Source of the DNA: [Erwinia] mediterraneensis
GTDB taxonomy: Bacteria > Pseudomonadota > Gammaproteobacteria > Enterobacterales > Enterobacteriaceae
NCBI RefSeq assembly: GCF_900604315.1
Contig: NZ_LR026978.1
Span: forward strand, 2,149,615-2,213,614
DNA length: 64,000 nucleotides
Reading direction: 5' to 3'
The notes under the pieces: model-generated
What the model was told of the DNA's origin: nothing
The model's database searches: none
The model's input: the letters and a program-made list of their open reading frames with translations, nothing else
Program-made: the position numbers and the translations under genes
Shown here: piece after piece, positions 9,037 to 17,575 of the stretch
Layout: every line of letters begins with the position of its first letter
Numbering within the stretch: the stretch's first letter is position 1

Positions 9037-12000
9037 TCACGCTTCCAGCCAGAGCAGGGCATCGCCGGGAGTGACCGGGCGACCCGCCTGACAGGCGATA
9101 CGTTTTACCCGGCCCGCCTGTGGGGCATAAATGGCCAGCTCCATTTTCATCGCTTCCACGATGATCAGCGGCTGGCCCGCTTCAACGCTGTCGCCCGGCT
9201 GTACCAGGACTTTCCAGATACTGCCGTTCATGTCCGCCTGTACCGCCAGCGCGCCATCTTCTTCCTGAGGCTGCTCAGGAATATCAGCAACGGCCTGCGG
9301 GACGTTTTGCTCTTCCTGTGCCCACAGGGTGACCTCCTGCTCAAAGGCGGTGGCCTGACGCTGACGGAAATCAGCAATTGAAGCAGCGTTTTCCGCCAGG
9401 AAACGGCGGTGAGCGGCGAAATCGAATTCGGTTTCTTCAATGCGGATGGTGGCACGCCCTTCGCGGAAATCTTCGCGCAGCTGCGTCAGCTCCGCCTCGC
9501 TGACCGGATAGAAGCGTACCTGATCGAAAAAGCGCAGCAGCCAGGGGGCGTCCGGGGCGAACTGCTCGTTTCTGAGAAACTTGTTCCAGATCGGCAGCGT
9601 GCGACCCACCAGCTGATAGCCGCCCGGGGAGTCCATGCCGTAGATACACATATACATGCCGCCAATGCCCACCGTGCCTTCGGCGGTAAAGGTGCGCGCC
9701 GGACTGTATTTGGAGCTGAGCAGACGATGGCGCGGATCAACCGGCACCGCACAGGGCGCACCGAGATAGACGTCGCCCAGGCCGAGGATCAGATAGCTGG
9801 CGTCGAACAGCGTTTCGCGTACCGCCTCGCGGTTGGGCAGGCCGTTGATGCGCTGCAGGAAATCGACATTGTTTGGCAGCCAGGGGGCGCTGGCGCGCAC
9901 CGTCTCCTGATAGCGGGCCACGGCACCCAGCGTGGCGCTGTCTTCAAACGCCATCGGCAGCCAGACGATACGCGACGGCACTTTCAAGGCGCTGACGTCG
10001 CCAAGGGTCGCTTCCAGGTCCAGCAGCAGCGCCATCAGCTGTGACTGACTGAGCAGGCGGCTGTCGTAACGTACCTGCAGCGAGCGGACGCCGGGCGACA
10101 GCTCTTCAATACCGGGCAACGCCCGTTCACTCAGGGCGTTCATCAGCAGATGGACGCGCAGGCGCAGCGCCAGATCCAGCACATTATCGCCATATTCGAT
10201 CAGCACATATTTATCGCCCGCCTGACGGTAAGCCACGGCTGGCGTTGTGCTCGTTGCGTCGAGGGCTGCCAGCAGGGTCGCGGAACCCAATGTCGTTTCC
10301 GCCAGCGACGGCAGGGCAAAGTTGGGGGCGTGAGCCGGACGCAGCGTGGCGATACGCTGCGCCTGCGTGTTTTCCAGCGCCAGCGCTTCGTCAAAACTGA
10401 TGGGATGAAAAAAGATGCGGTCGCCCGGTTTCACCTGGCCCACTTTCCATAGCTCCGCGCTGGCGATGGTGACCGGACAAACGAAACCGCCGAGGCTCGG
10501 GCCGTCATGCGTCAGGATCACCGGGAAGTCGCCGGTGAAGTTCACCGCGCCGATGGCGTATTCGCAATCGTGCACGTTGGAGGGATGTAAGCCCGCTTCG
10601 CCGCCGTTGGCGCGTGTCCAGGCCGGCTTCGGCCCGACCAGACGCACGCCGAGACGGTTTGAGTTGTAATGCACCTCCCAGGGGCTGGAAAAAAATTCAT
10701 CAATGGCCGCCTGGGTAAAGAAGTCGGGGGCACCATGAGGTCCGTACAGCACCCCGATACGCCACTCGTTGCCGTAAACCGGCACCAGTGCCGGATCCAG
10801 CGCCCGGGGCTCGCTCACCGCAGGCGGCGTGGTGCAGGCGGCCAGCTGAGGCTGGGAGATCGGCAGCATATCCGCCACGCGCAGGGTGCGACCGGCATGA
10901 CCGCCAAACTGCCCCAGCGAGAAGGTAGAGCGGCTGCCGAGATATTCCGGGACGTCGAAACCGTTGCGTACCGCCAGATAGGTGCGGCAACCCGACTGCG
11001 CGCGCCCCAGCGTCAGGGTCTGACCTGCGGTTATTGCCACCGGCTGCCAGTAGGCCACCGGCTCGCCATCGATATCTGCCGGGCAGTCGGCACCGGTCAG
11101 CGCAATCAGTGCGTCGCAGTGAAAGCGCAGCGTCGGTCCCTGCAGCGTAAACTCCAGTCCGGCAGCCGCGTCGTCATTGCCGACAATGCGGTTGGCCAGG
11201 CGGAAAGCGTAGTCATCCATCGGACCGGAAGGCGGCACGCCGATATCCCAGTAGCCGAGACGGCCAGGGTAATCCTGCACGGTGGTGAAGGTGCCGGGCT
11301 GTAAGACCTCAATCACGCTGGCGCGCGGGGTAAAGCTGTCCAGCCAGCGCGTCCAGACCGCGCCCTGTTGAAATGCTTCCGTCGCTACCACCTGACGCAG
11401 ATAATCCAGATTGGTGGCGATGCCGTGCAGCTGCGTGGCGTTCAGCGCCGTTTGCAGCTTTTCCAGCGCCGCGGCGCGGCTGTCAGCATGGACAATCAGC
11501 TTGGCGACCAGCGGGTCGTAGAAGGGCGAAACCCCGGCACCGGTGTCGATACCGCTGTCGATGCGCACGCCATCCGGGAAACTCACCTGCGTCAGCACGC
11601 CAGGACTGGGCTGAAAGTTTTTCAGCGGATCTTCGGCGTAGAGACGCACCTCAATCGCCGCCCCTTGTGGGGGTTGCTGCAGACGATCCCAGTCAGGCGT
11701 TTCACCTGCCGCCACCTGCAGCATGCACTCCACCAGGTCGAGGCCGGTGACGCATTCGGTCACCGGGTGTTCGACCTGTAAGCGGGTATTCACTTCAAGA
11801 AAGTAAAAGGCGTCCTGTTCACTGTCATAGATATATTCCACGGTGCCGGCGCTACGGTAGTTGACCTGTTCGCCAAGACGGACCGCGGAAGCCAGCAGCG
11901 CGTCGCGCGTCGCCTGTGGCAGATGGGGCGCAGGCGTCTCTTCTACCACTTTCTGGTTACGGCGCTGCAGCGAGCAGTCGCGCTCGCCCAGCGCGATCAC

Positions 12001-12657
12001 CTTGCCGTGACCGTCACCAAAAATCTGTACTTCGATATGGCGCGCCCGGTCGATGCAGCGTTCCAGAAATACCCCCGCATCGCTGAAGAACTGCTCCCCC
12101 AGACGGCGCACCCCTTCCCAGGCGTCACGCAGCGCCCGGGCATCGGCGCAACGCGTCAGGCCAATGCCGCCGCCGCCCGCGGTGCTTTTCAGCATTACCG
12201 GGTAGCCAATCTGCTCTGCCGCACTTAATGCCTCTTCCAGCGAGGCGAGCAGGGCGGTGCCGGGCGTCATCGGCACGCCCGCGCTGGCGGCCAGTTCACG
12301 GGCGCGGTGTTTCAGGCCAAACTCGCCAATCTGCTGTGCCGTGGGGCCGACAAAGACGATGCCCGCCTCTTCACAGGCCTGTGCAAAGGGCAGACTTTCC
12401 GACAGAAAACCGTAACCGGGCCAGATCGCCTGGGCCGCGCTTTCCCGGGCGGCAGCGAGGATCTTATCGATACGCAAATAGCTGTCGCTGGCTTTTTCAC
12501 CTCCCAGCGCGATAGCGATATCCGCTTCTTTGACGTGACGGGCATTTTTATCCGCAGCGGAATAGACCGCCACGCTTCGGATACCCAGGCGCTTCAGGGT
12601 ACGAATGGCACGGCAGGCGATCTCACCACGGTTAGCAATCAGGACGGTATGAAACAT
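9037..12657 (-). CDS. uca: Urea carboxylase, biotin-dependent
   Basis: A 1206-residue enzyme converting urea, ATP and bicarbonate to allophanate. Residues 1 to about 445 are the biotin carboxylase part (IANRGEIACR start, GGGGIGLTR ATP-grasp loop). A KipA-like (AHS2) domain follows at about 455-770 and a KipI-like (AHS1) domain at about 800-1010; together they form the carboxyltransferase. The biotin carrier ends the protein, with the biotinylated lysine at K1171 in EAMKMEL. It starts 2 bases after the allophanate hydrolase stop, which supports urea use. Close relatives are guanidine carboxylases, usually next to carboxyguanidine deiminase genes; none is visible here. Confidence 0.93.
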   Translation of the reverse strand: MFHTVLIANRGEIACRAIRTLKRLGIRSVAVYSAADKNARHVKEADIAIALGGEKASDSYLRIDKILAAARESAAQAIWPGYGFLSESLPFAQACEEAGIVFVGPTAQQIGEFGLKHRARELAASAGVPMTPGTALLASLEEALSAAEQIGYPVMLKSTAGGGGIGLTRCADARALRDAWEGVRRLGEQFFSDAGVFLERCIDRARHIEVQIFGDGHGKVIALGERDCSLQRRNQKVVEETPAPHLPQATRDALLASAVRLGEQVNYRSAGTVEYIYDSEQDAFYFLEVNTRLQVEHPVTECVTGLDLVECMLQVAAGETPDWDRLQQPPQGAAIEVRLYAEDPLKNFQPSPGVLTQVSFPDGVRIDSGIDTGAGVSPFYDPLVAKLIVHADSRAAALEKLQTALNATQLHGIATNLDYLRQVVATEAFQQGAVWTRWLDSFTPRASVIEVLQPGTFTTVQDYPGRLGYWDIGVPPSGPMDDYAFRLANRIVGNDDAAAGLEFTLQGPTLRFHCDALIALTGADCPADIDGEPVAYWQPVAITAGQTLTLGRAQSGCRTYLAVRNGFDVPEYLGSRSTFSLGQFGGHAGRTLRVADMLPISQPQLAACTTPPAVSEPRALDPALVPVYGNEWRIGVLYGPHGAPDFFTQAAIDEFFSSPWEVHYNSNRLGVRLVGPKPAWTRANGGEAGLHPSNVHDCEYAIGAVNFTGDFPVILTHDGPSLGGFVCPVTIASAELWKVGQVKPGDRIFFHPISFDEALALENTQAQRIATLRPAHAPNFALPSLAETTLGSATLLAALDATSTTPAVAYRQAGDKYVLIEYGDNVLDLALRLRVHLLMNALSERALPGIEELSPGVRSLQVRYDSRLLSQSQLMALLLDLEATLGDVSALKVPSRIVWLPMAFEDSATLGAVARYQETVRASAPWLPNNVDFLQRINGLPNREAVRETLFDASYLILGLGDVYLGAPCAVPVDPRHRLLSSKYSPARTFTAEGTVGIGGMYMCIYGMDSPGGYQLVGRTLPIWNKFLRNEQFAPDAPWLLRFFDQVRFYPVSEAELTQLREDFREGRATIRIEETEFDFAAHRRFLAENAASIADFRQRQATAFEQEVTLWAQEEQNVPQAVADIPEQPQEEDGALAVQADMNGSIWKVLVQPGDSVEAGQPLIIVEAMKMELAIYAPQAGRVKRIACQAGRPVTPGDALLWLEA

Positions 12658-12659
12658 GA

Positions 12660-14456
12660 TTAGTTACTCTCCTGTGAGGCGAGCCAGTTACGCCAGCCGC
12701 CAAATTCGGTGATTTCCAGCGCGTTGTTCAGCGCTGCGGCTTCACAAATAAACCCTTTCACGAGACGACCATCCGTCAGCGTCAGGTTGCCAATGCCGAG
12801 CGGCGGCGGGATTTCCGCAACAAACTCGCCGAAGCGCGCCAGCGGGATATCCCACAATTCCACCTGAATGGCCCTGCCGCTCTCCGCCCGCATCAGGCCC
12901 GGCTTTTTAATCGGGCCATCAGGGAGGGCGTACAGACGGTAGTGGCTGGCGGTTTGCGTCTGTTCCACCAGCACCGCATCGCGGGTGGTGAGCTGGAAGT
13001 TGAGCGGCATCCCGCTCAGGTGAGCGCCCACGACCGCCACGCGTACGTGGGCATCTGAGGGCGGTAACGGGCGAGGCTGTGCAGGTCGTTTTTTACCCGT
13101 GGCGCCGGACGGCAGCGCCATCTGCTGTTGCCAGCGCAGCGCAAAGCTCGCCAGCGCCCGGTCATGCCAGGCGGGGGCGATGAATGTAATCCCTGCCGGC
13201 AGGCCGTCGGCACGGAAGGGCGCAGGCAGCGCCAGCGCCGCCAGATCGGCAAGGTTGGTAAAATTGGTGTAGGTACCGAACTGTGAGTTGTAACGCACCG
13301 GTTCCTGCTTTATCTCTTCCAGCGTATGGATGGTGGGGGAGGTTGGGACCACCAGGGCATCGAACGGCGCCAGGCTTTGCTGGATCTGGCGACTCAGTTC
13401 AGCGCGCAGATACTCCGCCCGATAGGCATCGACGGCGCTGTAGTTGCGACCGCTGGCGATAATGCTGTGCACCACCGGGTCCATCTCCTCCGGGCGATCC
13501 AGCATCTCGCCGACGGCCGCGGTGCGTTCTGCAACCCAGGGACCGTAATAGAGCTGCCCGGCCAGCTGATGAAAAGGGGTAAAGTCGATGGGATGCAGCG
13601 TCGCACCGCACTCCTCTAACGCCTGCAGCGCGCGCGCCCAGGCCGCTTCTGCCAGGGTGTCGTCAAAAAACGGCGGGTTGGCCGGGATGGCAAAACGGGG
13701 TTGTGCCTGCAGGCTGGCGGGGGCGGTCATCGGGTTGACGCGCGCGTAGGGATCGCTGTCATCGTAGCCGCCCGCGGTACAGGCGACGGTAAAGGCATCT
13801 TCCACCGTCAGGGCAAACACCGACAGGGTGTCGTTGAGGCGACAGGCGGGCACGACGCCGCAGGTGGAAAGCCAGCCTTTGGTGGGTTTCAGGCCCACGA
13901 TATTGTTAAAGGCGGCGGGAACGCGGCCGGAGCCAGCGGTATCGGTGCCGAGGGCAAAAGCCACCAGCCCACGCGCCAGCACCGAGGCTGAGCCGGAGCT
14001 GGAGCCGCCGCTGACATAATCGGGATGAAAGGTATTCGGCACAGCGCCCCAGGGAGAGCGGGTGCCCACCAGACCGGTCGCGTACTGGTCGAGGTTGGTT
14101 TTGCCGATGACGATGGCCCCGGCGGCCTTCAGGCGGGCCACGGCAAACGCATCCTGCTGCGCGATATAAGTAAAGGCCGGACAGGCGGCGGTGGTCGGCC
14201 AGCCCGCCACATCAATATTATCTTTTACCGCAAAAGGCACGCCAAACAGCGGCAGATCGTCCGGATGACGCAGATAGCGGATCAGCAGGGGCTCAATCTG
14301 TGCGCGCAGCTGGTCGGGGGTCGCCAGTGTAATCCAGGCCGTATCGTTGTGCGTTAAGTCAGCGAGATGCGCCTCCAGCAGGGCATAAACCTGATGCGGA
14401 TCCTGTTGGTAGCAGCGTTGCCAGTCATGAAGCGTGAAACCAAATGTTGAGGCCAT
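12660..14456 (-). CDS. atzF: Allophanate hydrolase
   Basis: A 598-residue amidase-signature enzyme hydrolysing allophanate to ammonium and CO2, the second step after urea carboxylase. The catalytic Ser-cisSer-Lys triad is visible as K78 (AVKDN), S152 (GGSSSGS) and S176 (DTAGSGR); the spacings of 74 and 24 residues match those of Pseudomonas AtzF. The C-terminal part, from about residue 470, is the gamma-glutamylcyclotransferase-like domain of this family. It is the first gene of the operon, so the promoter elements at 14464-14591 probably drive the whole set. The ribosome binding site is weak (GGAA about 9 bases before the ATG). Confidence 0.95.
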   Translation of the reverse strand: MASTFGFTLHDWQRCYQQDPHQVYALLEAHLADLTHNDTAWITLATPDQLRAQIEPLLIRYLRHPDDLPLFGVPFAVKDNIDVAGWPTTAACPAFTYIAQQDAFAVARLKAAGAIVIGKTNLDQYATGLVGTRSPWGAVPNTFHPDYVSGGSSSGSASVLARGLVAFALGTDTAGSGRVPAAFNNIVGLKPTKGWLSTCGVVPACRLNDTLSVFALTVEDAFTVACTAGGYDDSDPYARVNPMTAPASLQAQPRFAIPANPPFFDDTLAEAAWARALQALEECGATLHPIDFTPFHQLAGQLYYGPWVAERTAAVGEMLDRPEEMDPVVHSIIASGRNYSAVDAYRAEYLRAELSRQIQQSLAPFDALVVPTSPTIHTLEEIKQEPVRYNSQFGTYTNFTNLADLAALALPAPFRADGLPAGITFIAPAWHDRALASFALRWQQQMALPSGATGKKRPAQPRPLPPSDAHVRVAVVGAHLSGMPLNFQLTTRDAVLVEQTQTASHYRLYALPDGPIKKPGLMRAESGRAIQVELWDIPLARFGEFVAEIPPPLGIGNLTLTDGRLVKGFICEAAALNNALEITEFGGWRNWLASQESN

Positions 14457-14463
14457 GTCATGA

Positions 14464-14489
14464 ATTCCATCTGGTATACAAGATAGAAT
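14464..14489 (-). promoter_or_regulatory. Palindromic operator candidate upstream of the urea operon
   Basis: A 26-bp dyad centred on GTATAC, with ATCT/AGAT and AATTC/GAATT arms. Eleven of 13 base pairs are symmetric. GTATAC-centred dyads are typical of GntR/FCD operators. It begins 7 bases before the atzF start and covers the start of transcription predicted from the sigma-54 promoter, a position suited to repression by the GntR protein encoded in the operon. Confidence 0.65.
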
Positions 14490-14495
14490 CCCTTA

Positions 14496-14511
14496 AGCAA
14501 GGCGTGTGCCA
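14496..14511 (-). promoter_or_regulatory. Sigma-54 (RpoN) promoter of the urea operon
   Basis: Read on the minus strand the sequence is TGGCAC-ACGCC-TTGCT, a full match to the consensus TGGCAC-N5-TTGCW with the invariant GG and GC doublets 10 bases apart. Transcription is expected to start near 14485. A sigma-54 promoter fits nitrogen-limitation control of a urea-use operon. Confidence 0.75.
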
Positions 14512-14574
14512 TATTTACAGAGCCTTAATAACCGGACTTTTTTTGCTGAAGCATAAGTTTTTCTGATGATAATT

Positions 14575-14591
14575 TGCACAGCTGCAGCGCA
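14575..14591 (-). promoter_or_regulatory. NtrC-like enhancer site candidate
   Basis: TGCAC-N7-GCGCA matches nine of ten conserved bases of the NtrC dyad TGCAC-N7-GTGCA. It lies about 100 bp upstream of the predicted start of the sigma-54 promoter, a usual distance for an NtrC enhancer. A single imperfect site is weak evidence by itself. Confidence 0.4.
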
Positions 14592-14735
14592 GAGGGTGAA
14601 CAATATCAGTGCGCTGCGCAGCCTTTTTTGCCGCTTTGGTAAATTTTGTGAAGAACATGGCAAGAGCGGGAACGCCTGGTTAGCATGAAGAAAGCCTGGC
14701 ACAAAGCCGGACAGCGTTATAAAGAGGAGAGCGTA

Positions 14736-16655
14736 GTGGAGAAGTGGCGTAACTGGATAACGGGACTCTGTCTGATCGGTGCCGCAGGTAGCGCGAGTGC
14801 CGACTCGCTGGACCAGCAGCGGCAGCGTTATCAGCAAATCAAACAGGCCTGGGACAACAATCAAATGGAGACCGTCGCGCAGCTGATGCCCACGCTGCGT
14901 GATTATCCGCTCTATCCTTATTTAGAATATCGCCTGCTGGCGCAGAACCTCGATCAGCAGACGCGTCTGGCCGTGAGCAATTTCATTCAGCAGTATCCGA
15001 CCTTACCGCCAGCCCGTTCCCTTTCGTCACGTTTTATTAATGTGCTCGCCTGGCGTCAGGACTGGCAGGGAGTGCTGAGTTTCAGCCCACAGGAACCGAC
15101 GCCGGTGCAGGCGCGCTGTAACTGGTACTACGCCAAATGGGCCACTGGTCAGCAACAGGCGGCCTGGGAGGGCGCGAAAAGCATATGGCTACGCGGGACG
15201 GCGCTGCCAAACGACTGTGACAAACTCTTTTCCGCCTGGCAGGCGGCAGGCGAGCTCTCGCCGATCACCATTCTGGAGCGCATTCGCCTGGCGATGAAAG
15301 CGGGCAACGATAGCCTGGTAAGCTATCTGGCTAAAATGCTGCCCGCCGATTATCAGACCATGGCAAATGCGATCCTGACGCTGCAGAGCGATCCTCTGTC
15401 GATCGAGAGCTTTGCCCGCAGCGTCGGGCCTACCCCTTTTACCCGTCAGGCCACCACGCTCGCCTTTGCGCGCGTGGCGCGTCAGGATATGGAAAATGCC
15501 CGCGCCATGATCCCGACGCTGGTACGTCTGCAGCAGATGGATCGATCCGATGAGCAGGCATTGAAAGAGATCGTTGCCTGGCGTCTGATGGATAAAACTG
15601 TGACCTCTGAGCAGGCGCGCTGGCGTGACCGCGTGGTGATGGAGAGCGAATCTACCGCGCTGATCGAACGCCGCGTGCGTCTGGCGCTGGGCAACAGCGA
15701 TCGACGCGGCCTGAACACCTGGATTGCCCGTCTGCCGGTAGAAGCGAAAGAGAAAGATGAGTGGCAATACTGGCAGGCGGATCTGCTGCTGGAGCAGGGG
15801 CGCAACGAGGAGGCAGAAGAGCTCCTGCGCAAGCTGATGCAGGCGCGCGGTTTCTATCCGATGGTGGCGGCGCAGCGGCTGGGCGTCCGCTATCCGTTGC
15901 AGGTGGTGGAAGCGCCCAAACCTGACGGTTCGCTGGTGCAGGGTGCGGAAATGGCGCGCGTGCGCGAGCTGATGTTCTGGGGACTGGATAACCTCGCGCG
16001 CAGCGAGTGGGCCAGTTTGATTAACAGCAAAACGCGCGCGCAGCAGCAGATGCTGGCCCGTTACGCCAGTGAGCAGGACTGGTGGGATCTGAGCGTGCAG
16101 GCGACCATTACCGCGAAGATGTGGGATAGCCTGCGCGAGCGCTTCCCGCTCGCCTGGCGCAGCCTTTATCAGCGCTTCACGGAAGGGAAGAGCATCCCGC
16201 AGAGCTACGCCATGGCGATTTCCCGCCAGGAGAGCGCATGGAATCCGAAAGCGCGTTCGCCGGTGGGAGCGAGCGGTCTGATGCAGATAATGCCAGCCAC
16301 CGCCAGCCATACCGTAAAGATGTACGATATTCCCGGCTATGTGAACAGCAGTCAGCTGCTGGATCCGCAAACCAATATCCAGATCGGCACCCAGTATCTG
16401 GAGCATGTCTATCAGCAGTTTGGTCAGAACCGCATTTTTGCCTCGGCGGCCTATAATGCCGGCCCTTCGCGCGTGCGGACCTGGCAAGGCAACAGCGGTG
16501 GACGGCTGGATGCCGTGGCTTTTATCGAAACCATACCCTTCTCGGAAACCCGCGGCTATGTGAAAAACGTGCTGGCTTATGACGCCTACTATCGTCATTT
16601 TATGGGGCAGCCCGCTAATATCCTTACTGACAGCGAGTGGAATCGCCGTTACTGA
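14736..16655 (+). CDS. slt: Soluble lytic murein transglycosylase Slt
   Basis: A periplasmic enzyme cleaving the MurNAc-GlcNAc bond of peptidoglycan with formation of 1,6-anhydroMurNAc. I choose the GTG at 14736: a GAGGA site lies 7 bases upstream and the product (639 residues) begins with a clean signal peptide ending at SASA, then DSLDQQ. The longer frame from 14685 would put 17 extra residues ahead of the signal. The N-terminal two thirds is the helical superhelix. The catalytic domain is at the C-terminus with the glutamate in SRQESAWNPKARSPVGASGLMQ and the AAYNAGPSRV motif. Confidence 0.96.
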   Translation: MEKWRNWITGLCLIGAAGSASADSLDQQRQRYQQIKQAWDNNQMETVAQLMPTLRDYPLYPYLEYRLLAQNLDQQTRLAVSNFIQQYPTLPPARSLSSRFINVLAWRQDWQGVLSFSPQEPTPVQARCNWYYAKWATGQQQAAWEGAKSIWLRGTALPNDCDKLFSAWQAAGELSPITILERIRLAMKAGNDSLVSYLAKMLPADYQTMANAILTLQSDPLSIESFARSVGPTPFTRQATTLAFARVARQDMENARAMIPTLVRLQQMDRSDEQALKEIVAWRLMDKTVTSEQARWRDRVVMESESTALIERRVRLALGNSDRRGLNTWIARLPVEAKEKDEWQYWQADLLLEQGRNEEAEELLRKLMQARGFYPMVAAQRLGVRYPLQVVEAPKPDGSLVQGAEMARVRELMFWGLDNLARSEWASLINSKTRAQQQMLARYASEQDWWDLSVQATITAKMWDSLRERFPLAWRSLYQRFTEGKSIPQSYAMAISRQESAWNPKARSPVGASGLMQIMPATASHTVKMYDIPGYVNSSQLLDPQTNIQIGTQYLEHVYQQFGQNRIFASAAYNAGPSRVRTWQGNSGGRLDAVAFIETIPFSETRGYVKNVLAYDAYYRHFMGQPANILTDSEWNRRY

Positions 16656-16664
16656 CTGTGCTAT

Positions 16665-16694
16665 GCTTCCGTACTCGCTAATGAGTACGGAAGC
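16665..16694 (+). promoter_or_regulatory. trp operator of trpR, extended palindrome overlapping the ribosome binding site
   Basis: A perfect 12-bp inverted repeat with a 6-base centre. The core GTACTC-N6-GAGTAC equals the E. coli trpR operator core, so TrpR with bound tryptophan should repress its own gene. Here the arms extend outward (GCTTCC / GGAAGC), and GGAAG at 16689-16693 is also the likely trpR ribosome binding site, 6 bases before the ATG. It begins 9 bases after the slt stop. Confidence 0.85.
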
Positions 16695-16699
16695 CCGCC

Positions 16700-17035
16700 A
16701 TGACCCAATCTTTCATCCCAGCCGATCGTTCACAACCCGAAGCTCGCTGGCTGCGCTTTATCGAGCTGATGCAGCACGCCTTTGCTGACGGGCATGCGTT
16801 GCCGCTGCTGCAGTTAATGATGACCGCAGATGAACGCGAGGCTTTTGGTACCCGCTTGCGCATTATTGAGGCGTTAATGAGCGGTGATATGAGCCAGCGC
16901 GAGCTGAAAAATGAGCTGGGGGTGGGCATCGCCACCATTACGCGCGGCTCAAACAGCCTGAAAGAGGCGCCTCCCGAGCTGAAACGCTGGCTTGAGGCGC
17001 ATCTGCTTACTGCTGCTGATAAAGCGGATGAGTAA
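16700..17035 (+). CDS. trpR: Trp operon repressor TrpR
   Basis: A 111-residue dimeric repressor (108 in E. coli) that binds tryptophan and represses trp, aroH and its own gene. The helix-turn-helix [22 protein letters not shown] is nearly identical to E. coli. The N-terminal arm is more divergent. Its last 29 bases overlap the 3' end of convergent yjjX. Confidence 0.97.
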   Translation: MTQSFIPADRSQPEARWLRFIELMQHAFADGHALPLLQLMMTADEREAFGTRLRIIEALMSGDMSQRELKNELGVGIATITRGSNSLKEAPPELKRWLEAHLLTAADKADE

Positions 17036-17528
17036 AGGGACAGAGCGCGAGGATCAGCGCCTGATGATAGACGCTGGAGCGGCTCAGCAGACCATGGGTA
17101 AACGCGCCAATCGCCCCTCCTTGTTGCCGGATATTTTCTTCTCCGGTCAGGCGGGCCATCTCATCGCCCAGTTCCGCTCCCGCCTGTAATCCTGCCAGTA
17201 CCACCGCTGGCAGAGGAAAGCTGGCAGAACGTGATTCGCCGCGCCGCCGGGCATTTTCAATCACTATCCACGCAAAGGCGCTCTCTTCTTCCATCCCCGC
17301 TTCGATCGCGACCCAGAAGTCGGCGTCTGGCCGTAGCTGGCGCGCATGCAGCACGCGTTGCCGTGCGCCAGTTCGCGTTTCATGATTGGTCAGCGGCTGG
17401 GCTGATACGCCGCTCTCGACCTCGACCCCCTCAATGTGGCAGGATCCTGCGCCGAAAACGTCGTTGAACGCCTGCGCGATGGCGCGAATTTTTGCCGGAT
17501 TAAGGGTGGCTGCGACAACCTGGTACAT
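17007..17528 (-). CDS. yjjX: Inosine/xanthosine triphosphatase YjjX
   Basis: A 173-residue housecleaning NTPase removing non-canonical purine triphosphates such as ITP and XTP. The start at 17528 ([14 protein letters not shown]) has a GAGGAC site 6 bases upstream and matches the E. coli N-terminus; a longer frame to 17573 lacks support. The motifs ESGVSAQP and [12 protein letters not shown] are typical. It converges on trpR with a 29-base overlap and diverges from gpmB across a 47-base gap. Confidence 0.95.
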   Translation of the reverse strand: MYQVVAATLNPAKIRAIAQAFNDVFGAGSCHIEGVEVESGVSAQPLTNHETRTGARQRVLHARQLRPDADFWVAIEAGMEEESAFAWIVIENARRRGESRSASFPLPAVVLAGLQAGAELGDEMARLTGEENIRQQGGAIGAFTHGLLSRSSVYHQALILALCPFTHPLYQQQ

Positions 17529-17575
17529 ACTTACGTCCTCAGGACACATTTGTCGCAGTATAACGGAAATCAAAC

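Noticed and set aside
14608-14625. Second possible NtrC site (GTGCGCTGCGCA)
   Set aside because: The half-sites do not have the 7-base spacing required of an NtrC dyad.
14457-14735. Guanidine-I riboswitch upstream of the urea carboxylase operon
   Set aside because: The atzF leader is only about 30 bases from the predicted start, too short for the riboswitch, and no ykkC-type conserved segment is seen.
14493-14864. Frame of 123 codons on the minus strand across the slt-atzF gap
   Set aside because: It overlaps the sigma-54 promoter and the slt 5' end and has no protein-like features.
15189-16598. 469-codon open frame opposite slt
   Set aside because: Antisense shadow of slt; histidine/arginine-rich product typical of a reversed coding sequence.
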